Positions 15,392 to 24,492 are shown, counted from the stretch's first letter. The stretch is 30,445 bases of DNA from CAYVQB01 sp964453985 (GCA_964453985.1 CAYVQB010000011.1:1-30445), one strand, 5' to 3'. The notes: a model not told the origin generated them from the sequence alone. Numbers and translations are program-made.

Positions 15392-16396
15392 CTATAAAAC
15401 CCATTCTAATGCCAACAATATCCAAGCCAAACCAAGTAGCCAAGGGTACTGATCTTGAAAATATGTCAGTTTTTTATCTGAAAATTTCTCTTTCTCATAT
15501 TGCTTTATTTCATTTACAAGCTGGTTCAAATCAGTATCACTAAAACTTGCTCTAAAATAATTACCACCCAGGTCAGAACAAATTCTTATTAAAATTTCTT
15601 CATTAAGCTTAGATAAAACAACGTGTCCATTCTGATCTAGTTCGTGACCAAGTTGTTTTCCTGAATAATCTAACTTAGGAATAGGAGCACCTTCTATAGT
15701 TGCTGTTCCCAATGCAAATAGCCTTATATTTTGGTCTTTAGCTTTTTGTTTTACAGTCTCTAAATTTAAAGAAAAATCTTCACCATCAGTTGCTAAAAGA
15801 ACCAGTTTATTTTTACGCCCACTATCTTTACCAAAAACATCCATAGCCTTGTTTAGGGCTGAATCAATTGCCGTTGTACCTGATGCAATAGATTCTACAT
15901 CTACTTGATCTAAAAACATCAAAAATACTGCGTGATCTACAGTTAAAGGACATTGTAAAAAAGCTGAACCTGAAAACAAAATTAAACCCACTCTTTCAAA
16001 ATCAAGCTTTTCAAGTAGATTTCTAATTTTTAACTTTATAAATTCCAATCTACTTGGTCTTAAGTCTTGAGCCATCATGCTACGTGAAATATCAAGAGCT
16101 ATTAACAGATCTCTGCCTTCTTGAGTTACTGTGGCCTCTTTTTTGCCCCATTGCGGACGCAACAAAGCAAGAAAAATCAAAAACAGAGCACAGGACATAA
16201 ATATAGTTTTTAAATTTTTTCGATTAAGAGAAAAATTATTAAAAATAAGCTTTGTATTCTTTTTATCAAAGATTAACAAGGCTATCTTCTTTGTTTTTAA
16301 GTAATCCCTTACAACAAAAAAAACTAAAACAATAAAAATCGGCAAGAAAATTAAACTATCTAATCCCGCCCAATAAATTCCTAAAAATTCAAACAT
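15392..16396 (-). CDS. batB: BatB, VWA-domain membrane protein
   Basis: This 334-aa protein has two N-terminal membrane helices (about 10-28 and 62-80), a central von Willebrand A domain, and a C-terminal helix (YPWLLGLAWILLALEWVL). The MIDAS metal site reads ALDISRSMMAQD, with the later Thr in ASGTTAID and Asp in LLATDGEDF. RPQWG just before the VWA domain is shared with BatA. The two Bat VWA proteins are paralogs and are thought to form hetero-oligomers. The extra VWA loop segment around KLDYSGKQLGHELDQNGHVV is characteristic of BatB. It begins 1 bp after the batA stop, without a clear ribosome-binding site, so translational coupling is likely. Confidence 0.91.
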   Translation of the reverse strand: MFEFLGIYWAGLDSLIFLPIFIVLVFFVVRDYLKTKKIALLIFDKKNTKLIFNNFSLNRKNLKTIFMSCALFLIFLALLRPQWGKKEATVTQEGRDLLIALDISRSMMAQDLRPSRLEFIKLKIRNLLEKLDFERVGLILFSGSAFLQCPLTVDHAVFLMFLDQVDVESIASGTTAIDSALNKAMDVFGKDSGRKNKLVLLATDGEDFSLNLETVKQKAKDQNIRLFALGTATIEGAPIPKLDYSGKQLGHELDQNGHVVLSKLNEEILIRICSDLGGNYFRASFSDTDLNQLVNEIKQYEKEKFSDKKLTYFQDQYPWLLGLAWILLALEWVL

Positions 16397-16397
16397 A

Positions 16398-17393
16398 TTA
16401 ATAACAAATAGTTGGCCAAATAAACAATTTCAATAACAACTCTAAAACTAACATAAACAAAAATATCCAAATAAAATTCAAAAATGCTTCATAATAATTA
16501 TGAAAAATATCTGTCTGATACTCTGTTTTTTCTAATTGATCAATTCTATCATATATACTTCTCAAATGCCTTGGGTTACCTGCCCTAAAAAACTGTCCCC
16601 CAGTTTCTTGTGCTATTTTTTGTAAAAGCTTGGTGTCAATTTCTATTCCAGCCCTTCTTATTCCAAGCATCGGATGCCTTATATAACCACCATGAGGACT
16701 TCCAATACCAATTGTATATACCTTTATACCAAATTGTTTAGCCAAATCTATAGCTGTATCGGGATCAATTTTTTCAGGAGTAGGTACCCCGTCGGTTAGT
16801 AGTATTATAATTTTGCTTTTGGCCTTAGATTTTCTTAACCTATTAACGGCCATTGCAAGCCCCGTACCAAGAGATGTTCCTTCAGGATTTATATACCCCA
16901 AATGCAACTGACCTACAACTTCTTTTAAAATATGTTTATCTAACGTGAGGGGACACCTGGAAATCACATCTTTTGCAAAAATAACAACACCGATAGGATC
17001 ATCAACTCTTTTATCTATGAACCTAATAGCCTCATCTTTTGCTACTTCGATTCTAGATCTTTGATCTCTTGGATCATCAAAAACTTGCATACTTCCAGAA
17101 ACGTCCATAGCCAAAACGATATCAACACCTTCAACGTTAACTTTTGAACTACTATCAACCCACTGTGGGCGTCCTATCAAAAAGATTAAAAATAATAAAC
17201 AGAATGCACGAAGAAAAAAAAGAATCTCTTTATGATATAACCTTTTTGCTATTTTTTTAGATTTTAAATAACTGGTCAAAGAGTAAGAATAGATAGGGTT
17301 TTTATAAAATTTTAAACGGTAAAACAACAACAAGCAGTAAACCGGTATAAAAAAATAAAAAATGTTATTATAGGCAAATCGTAAAAAATACAT
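16398..17393 (-). CDS. batA: BatA, VWA-domain membrane protein
   Basis: The 331-aa protein has two N-terminal membrane helices, the motif GRPQWVDSSSKV, then a VWA domain and a C-terminal membrane helix. The MIDAS is AMDVSGSMQVFD, with Thr in PEGTSLGTGL and Asp in IILLTDGVPTPEK. IRRAGIEIDTKLLQKIAQET and GGQFFRAGNP near the end of the VWA domain are typical of BatA. Family knowledge places it in a complex with BatB, BatD and BatE in the inner membrane, often controlled by a MoxR AAA+ ATPase, which is not encoded here. ATG 17393 has TAGGTTAAG before it. It follows two membrane-protein genes with only a few bases between. Confidence 0.91.
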   Translation of the reverse strand: MYFLRFAYNNIFYFFIPVYCLLLFYRLKFYKNPIYSYSLTSYLKSKKIAKRLYHKEILFFLRAFCLLFLIFLIGRPQWVDSSSKVNVEGVDIVLAMDVSGSMQVFDDPRDQRSRIEVAKDEAIRFIDKRVDDPIGVVIFAKDVISRCPLTLDKHILKEVVGQLHLGYINPEGTSLGTGLAMAVNRLRKSKAKSKIIILLTDGVPTPEKIDPDTAIDLAKQFGIKVYTIGIGSPHGGYIRHPMLGIRRAGIEIDTKLLQKIAQETGGQFFRAGNPRHLRSIYDRIDQLEKTEYQTDIFHNYYEAFLNFIWIFLFMLVLELLLKLFIWPTICY

Positions 17394-17399
17394 CTTAAC

Positions 17400-18212
17400 C
17401 TAATTATCTTCTTTTTCAAAAACACTACGGGCATAACTCTCTCTTTTCTTAAGGGAATAAAATGTGAAAAGAATCCCTATAATAAAGTAATCCAAGAAAA
17501 AGCCTAAGTATCTAACAAGCAAAACCTCAATACTCATCATAAAATCAAAACTTTGCAAATCCATTATCTTCTCTTCTAGAAAACCTATTCCCAAAGTAGA
17601 TATAGACCAGAAAGCAAAAATAATGAACAAAAAAGCCAGATTATACAAAATTATATTCAAAGATTTTTCGAAAGAATAAAACAGATCCCTAAAAGAATAA
17701 TTTGAATCTAACCAACAAAAAATCACCATCAATTCAAATATTTTGAAAAAAATACCTGCAGTCCAATGCATATCGGGAAAAACGGTTATACCAAAACTTA
17801 TTAAAAAACTTAAGGCAACAAAGGCCAATAAAGAAAAAATTAAAGCAAGCTGAATATATCGCAAAAACCCTAGCCTGAAATAATAACAATCAACAGAGCC
17901 ATAACCACGACGAACAGACAACAAGAAAGCCGTTGATAAAATAAACCAAATTACAGAAATCGATATATTAATTAATAAAGCCGCAGGATTAATAGAAGAG
18001 GCAGGACTTGCTACAAACTTTGAGGCTTTTAAAATTAGATCCCCAAAAACGGCAAATAAAAGAGCATAAAAAACGAGTAACCATCCAAAATATTGCAAGA
18101 AACTCTTTGTTGCATAATAAAATCCATACTTAAAGCGCCTAAAAAAGTATCCGAAATTACTAGGTAAAAAAAGCTGTAATGATTTTAACCAATGACGAAA
18201 AATAACTACCAT
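17400..18212 (-). CDS. Integral membrane protein at head of Bat operon, paralog of the gene at 18227-18967
   Basis: I do not recognise a named family. From ATG 18212 it is 270 residues with about six hydrophobic helices, few charges and a basic C-terminal tail (YSLKKRESYARSVFEKEDN). A GTG at 18221 could add three residues. It shares a whole-length plan with the preceding gene product: HWLKSLQLF against KWSESFEIF near the start, and FCWLDSNYSFRDLFYSFEKS against LFFLDSENNIRSLYLALING in the third quarter. Both end in a cytosolic basic tail. They therefore look like ancient tandem duplicates. It ends 6 bp before batA, so it is surely cotranscribed and probably works with the Bat proteins in the inner membrane. 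Confidence 0.8.
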   Translation of the reverse strand: MVVIFRHWLKSLQLFLPSNFGYFFRRFKYGFYYATKSFLQYFGWLLVFYALLFAVFGDLILKASKFVASPASSINPAALLINISISVIWFILSTAFLLSVRRGYGSVDCYYFRLGFLRYIQLALIFSLLAFVALSFLISFGITVFPDMHWTAGIFFKIFELMVIFCWLDSNYSFRDLFYSFEKSLNIILYNLAFLFIIFAFWSISTLGIGFLEEKIMDLQSFDFMMSIEVLLVRYLGFFLDYFIIGILFTFYSLKKRESYARSVFEKEDN

Positions 18213-18226
18213 AAAACTCACACAAT

Positions 18227-18967
18227 TTAGCTAGAAAATAAATTGAAATCCTTATGCTTCATTCTTACGTAATAGATAGACATAACACATAAAAATAATA
18301 GCCACACCATACATACTAACAAGCAAAACACTTTGCTCCAAAGAATATAAAAAAGAGTTCCTTGAGTCATAAAACTCAATAAAATTGAGCCAAATTTAAC
18401 TAATAAATAATTTAAAAGTATCTTGCTCATCCCAAAAATTAACATAATAGGTAAATAATAAATAATAAATTTTATTCCATTTATAAGGGCTAAATATAAA
18501 GACCTAATATTATTTTCTGAGTCTAAAAAGAATAAGCTTATGATCCAAAACAGAGGAAAAATAGGCAAACCAGACATAAAAAGAGAAATAATCACAAAAC
18601 CCCACAACCTACTAAGATAGGTTGCGACATAAACAGAATCTTTAGCTTCTCCTGATGGCCTAACTATCAAGAACGAGTAAAAAGATAAAAAAAGTCCCAC
18701 GAAAACAAATCCAATAGAATAGAAGCTCCTAATGCTACTAAAAGCCTTAATCGTAGACGGCTCATAAAAGAAACTGTTTAAAAAACTGAAAACATTTCCA
18801 TTAAATAAAATCAATAATAAAATTAATACCCACCAAACCTGTTTTACCAAGAAATATAGTGACCGCCGAAAACTATTTAAGACAAGCAACGAAAAAAGTT
18901 TTAGTTCTTTTTTTTTAAAGATTTCAAAAGATTCAGACCATTTTACTAATAAATCACTTAAAAACAT
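18227..18967 (-). CDS. Integral membrane protein, first gene of the Bat operon
   Basis: The 246-aa protein has about six membrane helices. The N-terminal segment VKWSESFEIFKKKELKLF is amphipathic and the C-terminus is short and basic (IYYVRMKHKDFNLFSS). No catalytic motif is visible. The neighbouring gene product has the same order of hydrophobic segments and a matching LDS-N-x-RxLY-type segment between helices, which points to duplication and divergence. In most known Bat loci this position is held by MoxR and a DUF58 protein, and neither is seen here. ATG 18967 is followed at once by coding sequence. Upstream AT-rich DNA has TATAAA (19024-19029, minus strand) as a possible -10. Confidence 0.78.
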   Translation of the reverse strand: MFLSDLLVKWSESFEIFKKKELKLFSLLVLNSFRRSLYFLVKQVWWVLILLLILFNGNVFSFLNSFFYEPSTIKAFSSIRSFYSIGFVFVGLFLSFYSFLIVRPSGEAKDSVYVATYLSRLWGFVIISLFMSGLPIFPLFWIISLFFLDSENNIRSLYLALINGIKFIIYYLPIMLIFGMSKILLNYLLVKFGSILLSFMTQGTLFYILWSKVFCLLVCMVWLLFLCVMSIYYVRMKHKDFNLFSS

Positions 18968-19144
18968 ATATAAAAGCCCTATAGAAATGACAAAAAAAAC
19001 GGCAACATGTTCGCCCTAGAAATTTTATACAATTTTACATCAAAAATCAAAATCTACCAATAATATACCATGTAAAAGCTAAATCATTTGACATATAGAA
19101 AATAAATAGCCTACTATTATAATTAGAAAAATAAAAATGAAAAT

Positions 19145-19172
19145 TTGACAAAAGCGCAGTAATCTGTAAAAA
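19145..19172 (+). promoter_or_regulatory. Putative topA promoter
   Basis: A consensus TTGACA (19145-19150) is followed 16 bp later by TAAAAA (19167-19172), about 45 bp upstream of the topA ATG. A second TTGACA (19088-19093) and a perfect TATAAT (19118-19123) lie upstream, but with 24 bp between them. The exact promoter is therefore uncertain. Confidence 0.38.
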
Positions 19173-19216
19173 CCTTTAGGGATATTGGTTAAAATTTGTA
19201 GTCGGGGGGCTATACA

Positions 19217-21499
19217 ATGAAAGCAAAGAAAAAAAGCACCAAAACAATGAATAACAACTTAAAAATATTGATCGTCGAATCTCCTGCAAAAATAAAAACT
19301 ATTTCTAAATTTTTAGGAAAAGATTTTAAAATTATGTCCACTTTTGGCCATGTTAAAGATTTACCTCCTAAAAAGCTAGGTGTTTCTATCGATCCTAAAG
19401 ATAAGCACATCGACCTAGAATATACAGTGATGAAAGATAAAGGCACAGTTATCGCCAACATCTGTAAAGCTGCATCTGGAGCCAGCGAAATTTATCTAGC
19501 ATCTGACCCTGATCGCGAAGGGGAAATAATTTCTTGGCATATTGGACAAGAAATAGCAAAGGTTTTTGCCGACAAATCTAAAATTTATCGTATAAGCTTC
19601 AATGAAATAACAAAACCTGCAATAACAAACGCTATCAATAATAAAACTACAGTTGATATGAAAAAGGTTAGAGCACAACAGGCAAGAAGAGTTCTTGATC
19701 GCTGGGTAGGCTATGAAGTATCCCCTATATTGTGGAAGAAAATTGCGAAAGGACTTTCTGCGGGAAGAGTTCAATCGGTTGCTCTATTACTTGTTTGCGA
19801 TCGCGAAGAAGAAGTAGTCAGCTTTAAACCAGAAGAATACTGGTCTATACATGGCACATTTTCTATTTCTAAATCTAATATTTCAGCAGATCTCTATAAA
19901 ATAAACAATAAAGCCTTCAAATTAAACAATAAAGAAGAAACAGAAAAAGCTTTAGATGGAATAAAAAAAGAAATCTATGAGATACAAAAAATCACAGAAA
20001 AAAAGAGACTTAAAAACCCTCTAGCTCCATTTATGACAAGTAGCTTACAGCAAGATGCTTATAATAAATTAGGCTTTTCTGTTGATAAAACAATGATGGT
20101 TGCTCAAAAACTATATGAGGGTATTCCATTATCCCAAAAAGATACTCCTGAAGCTTTAATAACTTACATGCGTACAGACTCTCTAAGAATATCTGATACC
20201 GCCTTAAAAGAATCAAGAGAATTTATATCAAAAGAATATGGCAAGAGCTATCTCCCAAAAACAGCAAATGCCTATTCCAAAAAGGGTGCTCAAGACGCTC
20301 ACGAAGCAATCAGACCGATTAATATAAGTATTACCCCAGAGATAGCTGCCAAGTATTTAACGCCAGAACAAACCAAGCTGTACAGTCTAATTTGGAAGCG
20401 CTTTGTAGCTTGCCAAATGAATCCAGCTGAATACTTTCAAAGACAGGTCTTAATTAAAGGCGGCAAATACTTATTCAAGGCAACAGGATCAACCTTAATG
20501 TTTGATGGCTTCTTAAAAGTCTACTCTGTTGAAGAAGATGAGGATGAAAAAAATACTGTAAAAATACCTAAAGACATCAAAGAGAACGATACAGCAAAAC
20601 TCAAGAAAATCGATCCCAAACAGCACTTCACCCAACCTCCTCCAAGATATACTCAAGCTAGTTTGGTTAAAGAATTAGAAAAAAAAGGTATTGGTAGACC
20701 AAGTACCTACGCTGCAACTTTATCTACAATTCTAAAAAGAAAATATGTCATCGTAGAGAAGAAGAAATTCCAGCCTACGGAACTTGGCAAAGTTCTTAGC
20801 AATATGCTCACAAAAAACTTTCCAGACATCATCAACGTCAAATTTACAGCCCATATGGAAGAAGATTTAGATAAGATAGCCGAGGGTTCAATAAAACGTG
20901 ATGAGGTTTTGAACGAATTTTATGACAAGTTCAAAAAAGATCTGAAAGCATTTGGCGGCAACATGGTTGCTAAACAAGCTATGCATACAGATATGGATTG
21001 CCCAACATGTAAAAAACATAAACTTGTTATACGATTTGGAAAAACAGGTGAGTTTTTAGGTTGCCCTGGATTCCCTACGTGTAAATTCACTTCGAACTTT
21101 ACAAAAGATGAAGAAGGCAAAATAAAACTGATAAAACTTGAAGAAGAAACAGTTGATATTAAATGCCCTCAGTGCGGCACCACTCTTGTTAAGAAAATGG
21201 GTAAATTTGGACCTTTTCTTGCTTGCCCTGGATATCCTGAGTGTAAATATATTCACCAAGAAACCCTAAAGATGCCTTGCCCTCAATGTAAAAGCAAACT
21301 TACCAAGCGTAAATGGCGTGGTGGAACCTTTTGGGGTTGCTCAAATTATCCTAAGTGTAAATTTGCTATATTCTCAGAAGTAGAAGAGACTCCATGTCCT
21401 AAATGTAAATCTCCATATCTTTTGTTAAAGAAAGATAAAGAAGGAAATTCACATATTTCTTGTCCAAATAAAGAATGTGATTATAAAGATACTAAGTAA
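19217..21499 (+). CDS. topA: DNA topoisomerase I
   Basis: This type IA topoisomerase relaxes negative supercoils by single-strand passage. The 760-aa protein has an N-terminal TOPRIM domain (LIVESPAKIKTI; the acidic DPDREGE triad), the RAQQARRVLDRWVGYEVSPI and GRVQSVAL segments, and catalytic Tyr317 in LITYMRTDSLRIS. GIGRPSTYA and HMEEDLDKIAEG follow. The C-terminus carries four C4 zinc fingers: CPTC...CPGFPTC, CPQC...CPGYPEC, CPQC...CSNYPKC, and CPKC...CPNKEC. ATG 19217 has a GGGGGG stretch 8 bases upstream. A second Met at residue 11 precedes the conserved domain but lacks that site. It stands alone on the plus strand between two minus-strand blocks and balances gyrase. Confidence 0.97.
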   Translation: MKAKKKSTKTMNNNLKILIVESPAKIKTISKFLGKDFKIMSTFGHVKDLPPKKLGVSIDPKDKHIDLEYTVMKDKGTVIANICKAASGASEIYLASDPDREGEIISWHIGQEIAKVFADKSKIYRISFNEITKPAITNAINNKTTVDMKKVRAQQARRVLDRWVGYEVSPILWKKIAKGLSAGRVQSVALLLVCDREEEVVSFKPEEYWSIHGTFSISKSNISADLYKINNKAFKLNNKEETEKALDGIKKEIYEIQKITEKKRLKNPLAPFMTSSLQQDAYNKLGFSVDKTMMVAQKLYEGIPLSQKDTPEALITYMRTDSLRISDTALKESREFISKEYGKSYLPKTANAYSKKGAQDAHEAIRPINISITPEIAAKYLTPEQTKLYSLIWKRFVACQMNPAEYFQRQVLIKGGKYLFKATGSTLMFDGFLKVYSVEEDEDEKNTVKIPKDIKENDTAKLKKIDPKQHFTQPPPRYTQASLVKELEKKGIGRPSTYAATLSTILKRKYVIVEKKKFQPTELGKVLSNMLTKNFPDIINVKFTAHMEEDLDKIAEGSIKRDEVLNEFYDKFKKDLKAFGGNMVAKQAMHTDMDCPTCKKHKLVIRFGKTGEFLGCPGFPTCKFTSNFTKDEEGKIKLIKLEEETVDIKCPQCGTTLVKKMGKFGPFLACPGYPECKYIHQETLKMPCPQCKSKLTKRKWRGGTFWGCSNYPKCKFAIFSEVEETPCPKCKSPYLLLKKDKEGNSHISCPNKECDYKDTK

Positions 21500-21516
21500 C
21501 GCGAACTCGATAATAG

Positions 21517-21553
21517 AAAAAGGCCTGAAAGTTTAAAACTTTCAGGCCTTTTT
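21517..21553. terminator. Strong bidirectional terminator between topA and the DEAD-box helicase gene
   Basis: A perfect 16-bp stem (AAAAAGGCCTGAAAGT / ACTTTCAGGCCTTTTT) with 5-nt loop TTAAA ends in a T-run on either strand. It begins 17 bp after the topA stop and lies 26 bp past the end of the convergent helicase gene. Confidence 0.94.
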
Positions 21554-21579
21554 TAATTTAATACTAAAAAATATTTAAT

Positions 21580-22899
21580 TTAGCTTTTAATTACCATCTT
21601 AAGTAATGCAGCAGCAACATCTGTAGATGAATGACTATCTCCTGCAAACTTTTCTATGATACGGGAATATTTTACTAACTCATCTCTGGTCATACGTTGC
21701 TCAATCTGATTAAAAACTTTGCTTGCTCTATCTTCTAATAAGCATTTAGTTGTATCTTTTCTAGAGTCAGGACCAGAAGCATTAAGTGGTAAATTATTTT
21801 GGATTATATTTACATTTGTATAGCGTCTAATTTCACGAAGTTGTCCAAACTCTCTACGTGAAACCAAACTTAAAGCTTTACCTGTTTTGCCAGCTCTACC
21901 AGTTCTACCAATTCTATGAACATAAGACTCAACTTCTCTAGGAATTTCATAGTTAAAAACTATTTCAACGTTAGCAACGTCTATTCCACGAGCAGCAACA
22001 CCTGTTGCAACTAAAACATTTATTCTATCATTACGAAACTTAGTCATGATAGTATCACGCTTTGATTGTCTTATATCACCATGGATACCTGCAGCAGAGT
22101 AACCTTGCGAACAAAGGCTGCGAGCAACCTCGTCAACTCTTCTTTTTGTGTTACAAAACACAATAGCAAGTCTTGGCTTATAGGTATCAATTAATTGCAT
22201 TAACACATCTGTTTTTCTAGAAGGTTCAACATCAAAATAGATTTGTTCTACACTTGCAGCACTAAGTTTTGTTGATGTAACTTTAATCATTTTAGGAGCT
22301 TTTTGATAACGCTTAGTCAATTGGAAGATCCCAGCAGACATTGTTGCAGAAAACAAAACAGTTTGTCTATCCGGTCTTACTGCTTGCAATATTTGCTCAA
22401 TATCTTGACGGAAACCCATATCTAACATTTCATCGGCTTCGTCCAAAACCATTAATTTAACTTGACCCAATTGCAAAGTACCACGCTTTATGTGATCCAA
22501 AGTTCTACCTGGAGTTCCAATAATAATTTGTGGATTTCTTCTTAAGCCAAAGATTTGTCTGCTAATTGGTTGTCCACCATAAATTGCCAAAGCTGAGACG
22601 TTTCTTTTAAACTTTAAAAGCTTGTTTATTTCAACTGCAACTTGCATTGCAAGCTCTCTTGTAGGACATAAAACAAGAGTTTGTGCAGCTCTAATTTTTA
22701 AATCAACTTTTTCTATCGCAGGAATAGCAAACGCTGCTGTTTTTCCTGTTCCTGTTGATGCCAAACCAATAATATCATGCCCTGCAATAACTTCAGGAAT
22801 TGCTTGCTCTTGAATTGGTGTGGCTGTTGTAAAGCCTAAGCTTGTTATGGCTTTAAATAAATCATCTGATAGATTGAATTTTTGAAAATCATTATTCAT
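21580..22899 (-). CDS. DEAD-box ATP-dependent RNA helicase (DeaD/CshA/RhlE type)
   Basis: This is an ATP-driven RNA remodelling enzyme, likely active in ribosome assembly or mRNA decay. The 439-aa protein shows every core motif: Q motif TATPIQEQAIP, Walker A ASTGTGKTAAF, PTRELAMQ, GTPGR, DEADEMLDMGF, SAT, IVFCNTKRRVDE, VATGVAARGIDVA and HRIGRTGRAGK. The tail after the core is short (about 80 residues, ending TDVAAALLKMVIKS). It matches the start of the DeaD/CshA C-terminal extension, but the RNA-binding domain of DeaD is missing. ATG 22899 has AAAAGG 8 bases upstream. A TATAAT at 22923-22928 (minus strand) is rather close to the ATG. The 263-bp region upstream has no gene. Confidence 0.95.
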   Translation of the reverse strand: MNNDFQKFNLSDDLFKAITSLGFTTATPIQEQAIPEVIAGHDIIGLASTGTGKTAAFAIPAIEKVDLKIRAAQTLVLCPTRELAMQVAVEINKLLKFKRNVSALAIYGGQPISRQIFGLRRNPQIIIGTPGRTLDHIKRGTLQLGQVKLMVLDEADEMLDMGFRQDIEQILQAVRPDRQTVLFSATMSAGIFQLTKRYQKAPKMIKVTSTKLSAASVEQIYFDVEPSRKTDVLMQLIDTYKPRLAIVFCNTKRRVDEVARSLCSQGYSAAGIHGDIRQSKRDTIMTKFRNDRINVLVATGVAARGIDVANVEIVFNYEIPREVESYVHRIGRTGRAGKTGKALSLVSRREFGQLREIRRYTNVNIIQNNLPLNASGPDSRKDTTKCLLEDRASKVFNQIEQRMTRDELVKYSRIIEKFAGDSHSSTDVAAALLKMVIKS

Positions 22900-23162
22900 C
22901 GTATATACCTTTTGGTTCTTTCATTATAAAAACAATATGCCTTGTGTAGCGCTTTTTTTTATGAGCTACAGCTTTAAAGCAGTATTATCTCTATCCAAAA
23001 ACCGCCGGTTATATCAGGAATAGATTATTTAAGAATATTAGACTTAAAGAAAATCCCCCAAGGCTACTACAAAGTATAACCTTAACTACCTACTATTCTA
23101 GCAAAACTTTTCTATTTGTCAAATAGGGCTACAAATGCTCTTATTGACTATTAAAACACGAA

Positions 23163-23837
23163 TTAATGTGATAAAGAGGTGCGCCTGGAAGATAACTCTT
23201 CTATAACAAGCTCTCCTCTTGCTTGTTTGTCACGAATACAAGCAGGCCAATCCACTATATTTGGTGTATTTTGCAAGAGAATCTTTTTAAGATTAGGAAA
23301 TAGAACTATGGAATCTGGAATTTTAGTTAAATTCGGCTGGTAATAAATATATAAAGTCTCTATTTTTTCACCCAAGGCCTCAGCATATAAATGCTTAAAT
23401 ATTAGATCAAAACGTAAAAAATCCAGACCTTCAATTTCTTTGTTCTCAATCACGTCGGGCATAACAAATCTCACACTTAAACTATTTAATTTATTTTCTT
23501 TTATTTTTTTACAAACAATAGGAAAAGGAGATGCCATAGATTTTAATAAATTATAACGAATTTCAGAGCTAACCAAGCCTAAACATACAATCGTAAAATA
23601 GTTATATTTACCCTTGTATTTATTATAATAAATCTCATTGAAATCAGGTCTCTTAACTAACTCTTTAGCATAATCTTCGTTTTTTTCGGGATGACAAATA
23701 CTCAAAACTTCGGCGCTTGGACTAGGTATTAAGCTTAATCTTTCTAATTCTGGCACAAGAAGCCTTGGCCCATCAGCCTCCATTGCACCAAGATCAAAAG
23801 TGATTAAAATCAAGAAAACAAAATATAGTTTATTCAT
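23163..23837 (-). CDS. Secreted LRR-like protein, paralog of 23980-24492; function unknown
   Basis: The 224-aa protein has a Sec signal peptide (KLYFVFLILITFDLGAM, likely cut before EADG). A helical central part contains YAKELVKRPDFNEIYYNKYK and then YNYFTIVCLGL. The C-terminal half shows two leucine-rich-like units, IETLYIYYQPNLTKIPDSI and FPNLKKILLQNTPNIVDWP. The central part matches the neighbouring gene product (FNDFYEIYKKYCNYFTIVSL), so the two form a tandem family. LRR segments in exported proteins of host-associated bacteria usually bind proteins, but no partner can be named. ATG 23837 is followed directly by the signal peptide. A hairpin terminator of the upstream gene separates the two. 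Confidence 0.78.
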   Translation of the reverse strand: MNKLYFVFLILITFDLGAMEADGPRLLVPELERLSLIPSPSAEVLSICHPEKNEDYAKELVKRPDFNEIYYNKYKGKYNYFTIVCLGLVSSEIRYNLLKSMASPFPIVCKKIKENKLNSLSVRFVMPDVIENKEIEGLDFLRFDLIFKHLYAEALGEKIETLYIYYQPNLTKIPDSIVLFPNLKKILLQNTPNIVDWPACIRDKQARGELVIEELSSRRTSLSH

Positions 23838-23918
23838 AAAAAACCTTCTGCTTTGTCTGTTGTGAATTAAAAAAATTAAACTGGTGAGAGACTAACATAA
23901 CTTTAGTTTTTTATCGAA

Positions 23919-23954
23919 TAAAAAAAGGCCGCTTCTTTTACAAAAAAGCAGCCT
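23919..23954 (-). terminator. Rho-independent terminator after the gene at 23980-24492
   Basis: On the minus strand AGGCTGCTTTTTT pairs (two G-T wobbles) with AAGAAGCGGCCT across a short loop, followed by seven Ts. It begins 25 bp after the stop codon. Confidence 0.8.
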
Positions 23955-23979
23955 AAACGTTTTTATAGAAAAGTGTTAG

Positions 23980-24492
23980 TTAAGAAGGATACCGTATATC
24001 AGAAACAAACCCATCAGATACTTTCTTAACTAGTCGTTCCAGATGAAATCTACGTAGCACTTCGGGTTTATATCTATTTATAAACTGCTCAATCTGATTA
24101 GCCCATTCTTTATTTGTATTTTTCTGTATATTATCCAGAAAACAACCTGTTTTTATAAAACAAGCTTTATTAAGAGAGACAATCGTAAAGTAGTTACAAT
24201 ATTTCTTATAAATCTCGTAGAAATCATTAAACTTTTCATTATTAATTAAACAAGCAGCATATCCATCAAGAACAGATTTTATATCTTCTTTTTCTTCATC
24301 ACTTCTACAAGCTAGCCAAGAATCAAGATCAGAATCAAAACCACTACCATGCAAATCAACCTTAGAAATAGCGAGTTCTTGTAAAAGCTCCCGATCAACA
24401 AGAACGTATTCAAACTCTTGGCTAAACTCCTCATTCATGCAATAACAACTAGAATAGGCCACAAACATAAATAAAATATAATATTTCTTCAT
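23980..24492 (-). CDS. Secreted protein, paralog of 23163-23837; function unknown
   Basis: From ATG 24492 the protein is 170 aa. The upstream GGGGGAG makes this start better than the in-frame start at 24531. A signal peptide (YYILFMFVAYSSCYCM) precedes an acidic helical segment. The shared family motif then follows: YAACLINNEKFNDFYEIYKK and CNYFTIVSLNKACF. The C-terminal 60 residues are charged and helical (WANQIEQFINRYKPEVLRR). Unlike its neighbour it has no LRR-like tail, so the conserved unit is the central FN-x-(I/F)Y-x3-YK-x2-(Y/C)NYFTIV block. No enzyme motif is seen. The product is probably exported to the periplasm or beyond. It lies beside a divergent ubiquitin-like ORF. Confidence 0.78.
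   Translation of the reverse strand: MKKYYILFMFVAYSSCYCMNEEFSQEFEYVLVDRELLQELAISKVDLHGSGFDSDLDSWLACRSDEEKEDIKSVLDGYAACLINNEKFNDFYEIYKKYCNYFTIVSLNKACFIKTGCFLDNIQKNTNKEWANQIEQFINRYKPEVLRRFHLERLVKKVSDGFVSDIRYPS

Noticed and set aside
15390..15443. Upstream extension of batC into batB
   Set aside because: The signal peptide begins at ATG 15389, and the extension is the batB 3' end in another frame.
22945..22970. TGTAGC...GCTACA inverted repeat upstream of the DEAD-box helicase, as a regulatory hairpin
   Set aside because: Only 6 bp with a 14-nt loop; too weak to call without transcript data. The 263-bp interval otherwise shows nothing clear.
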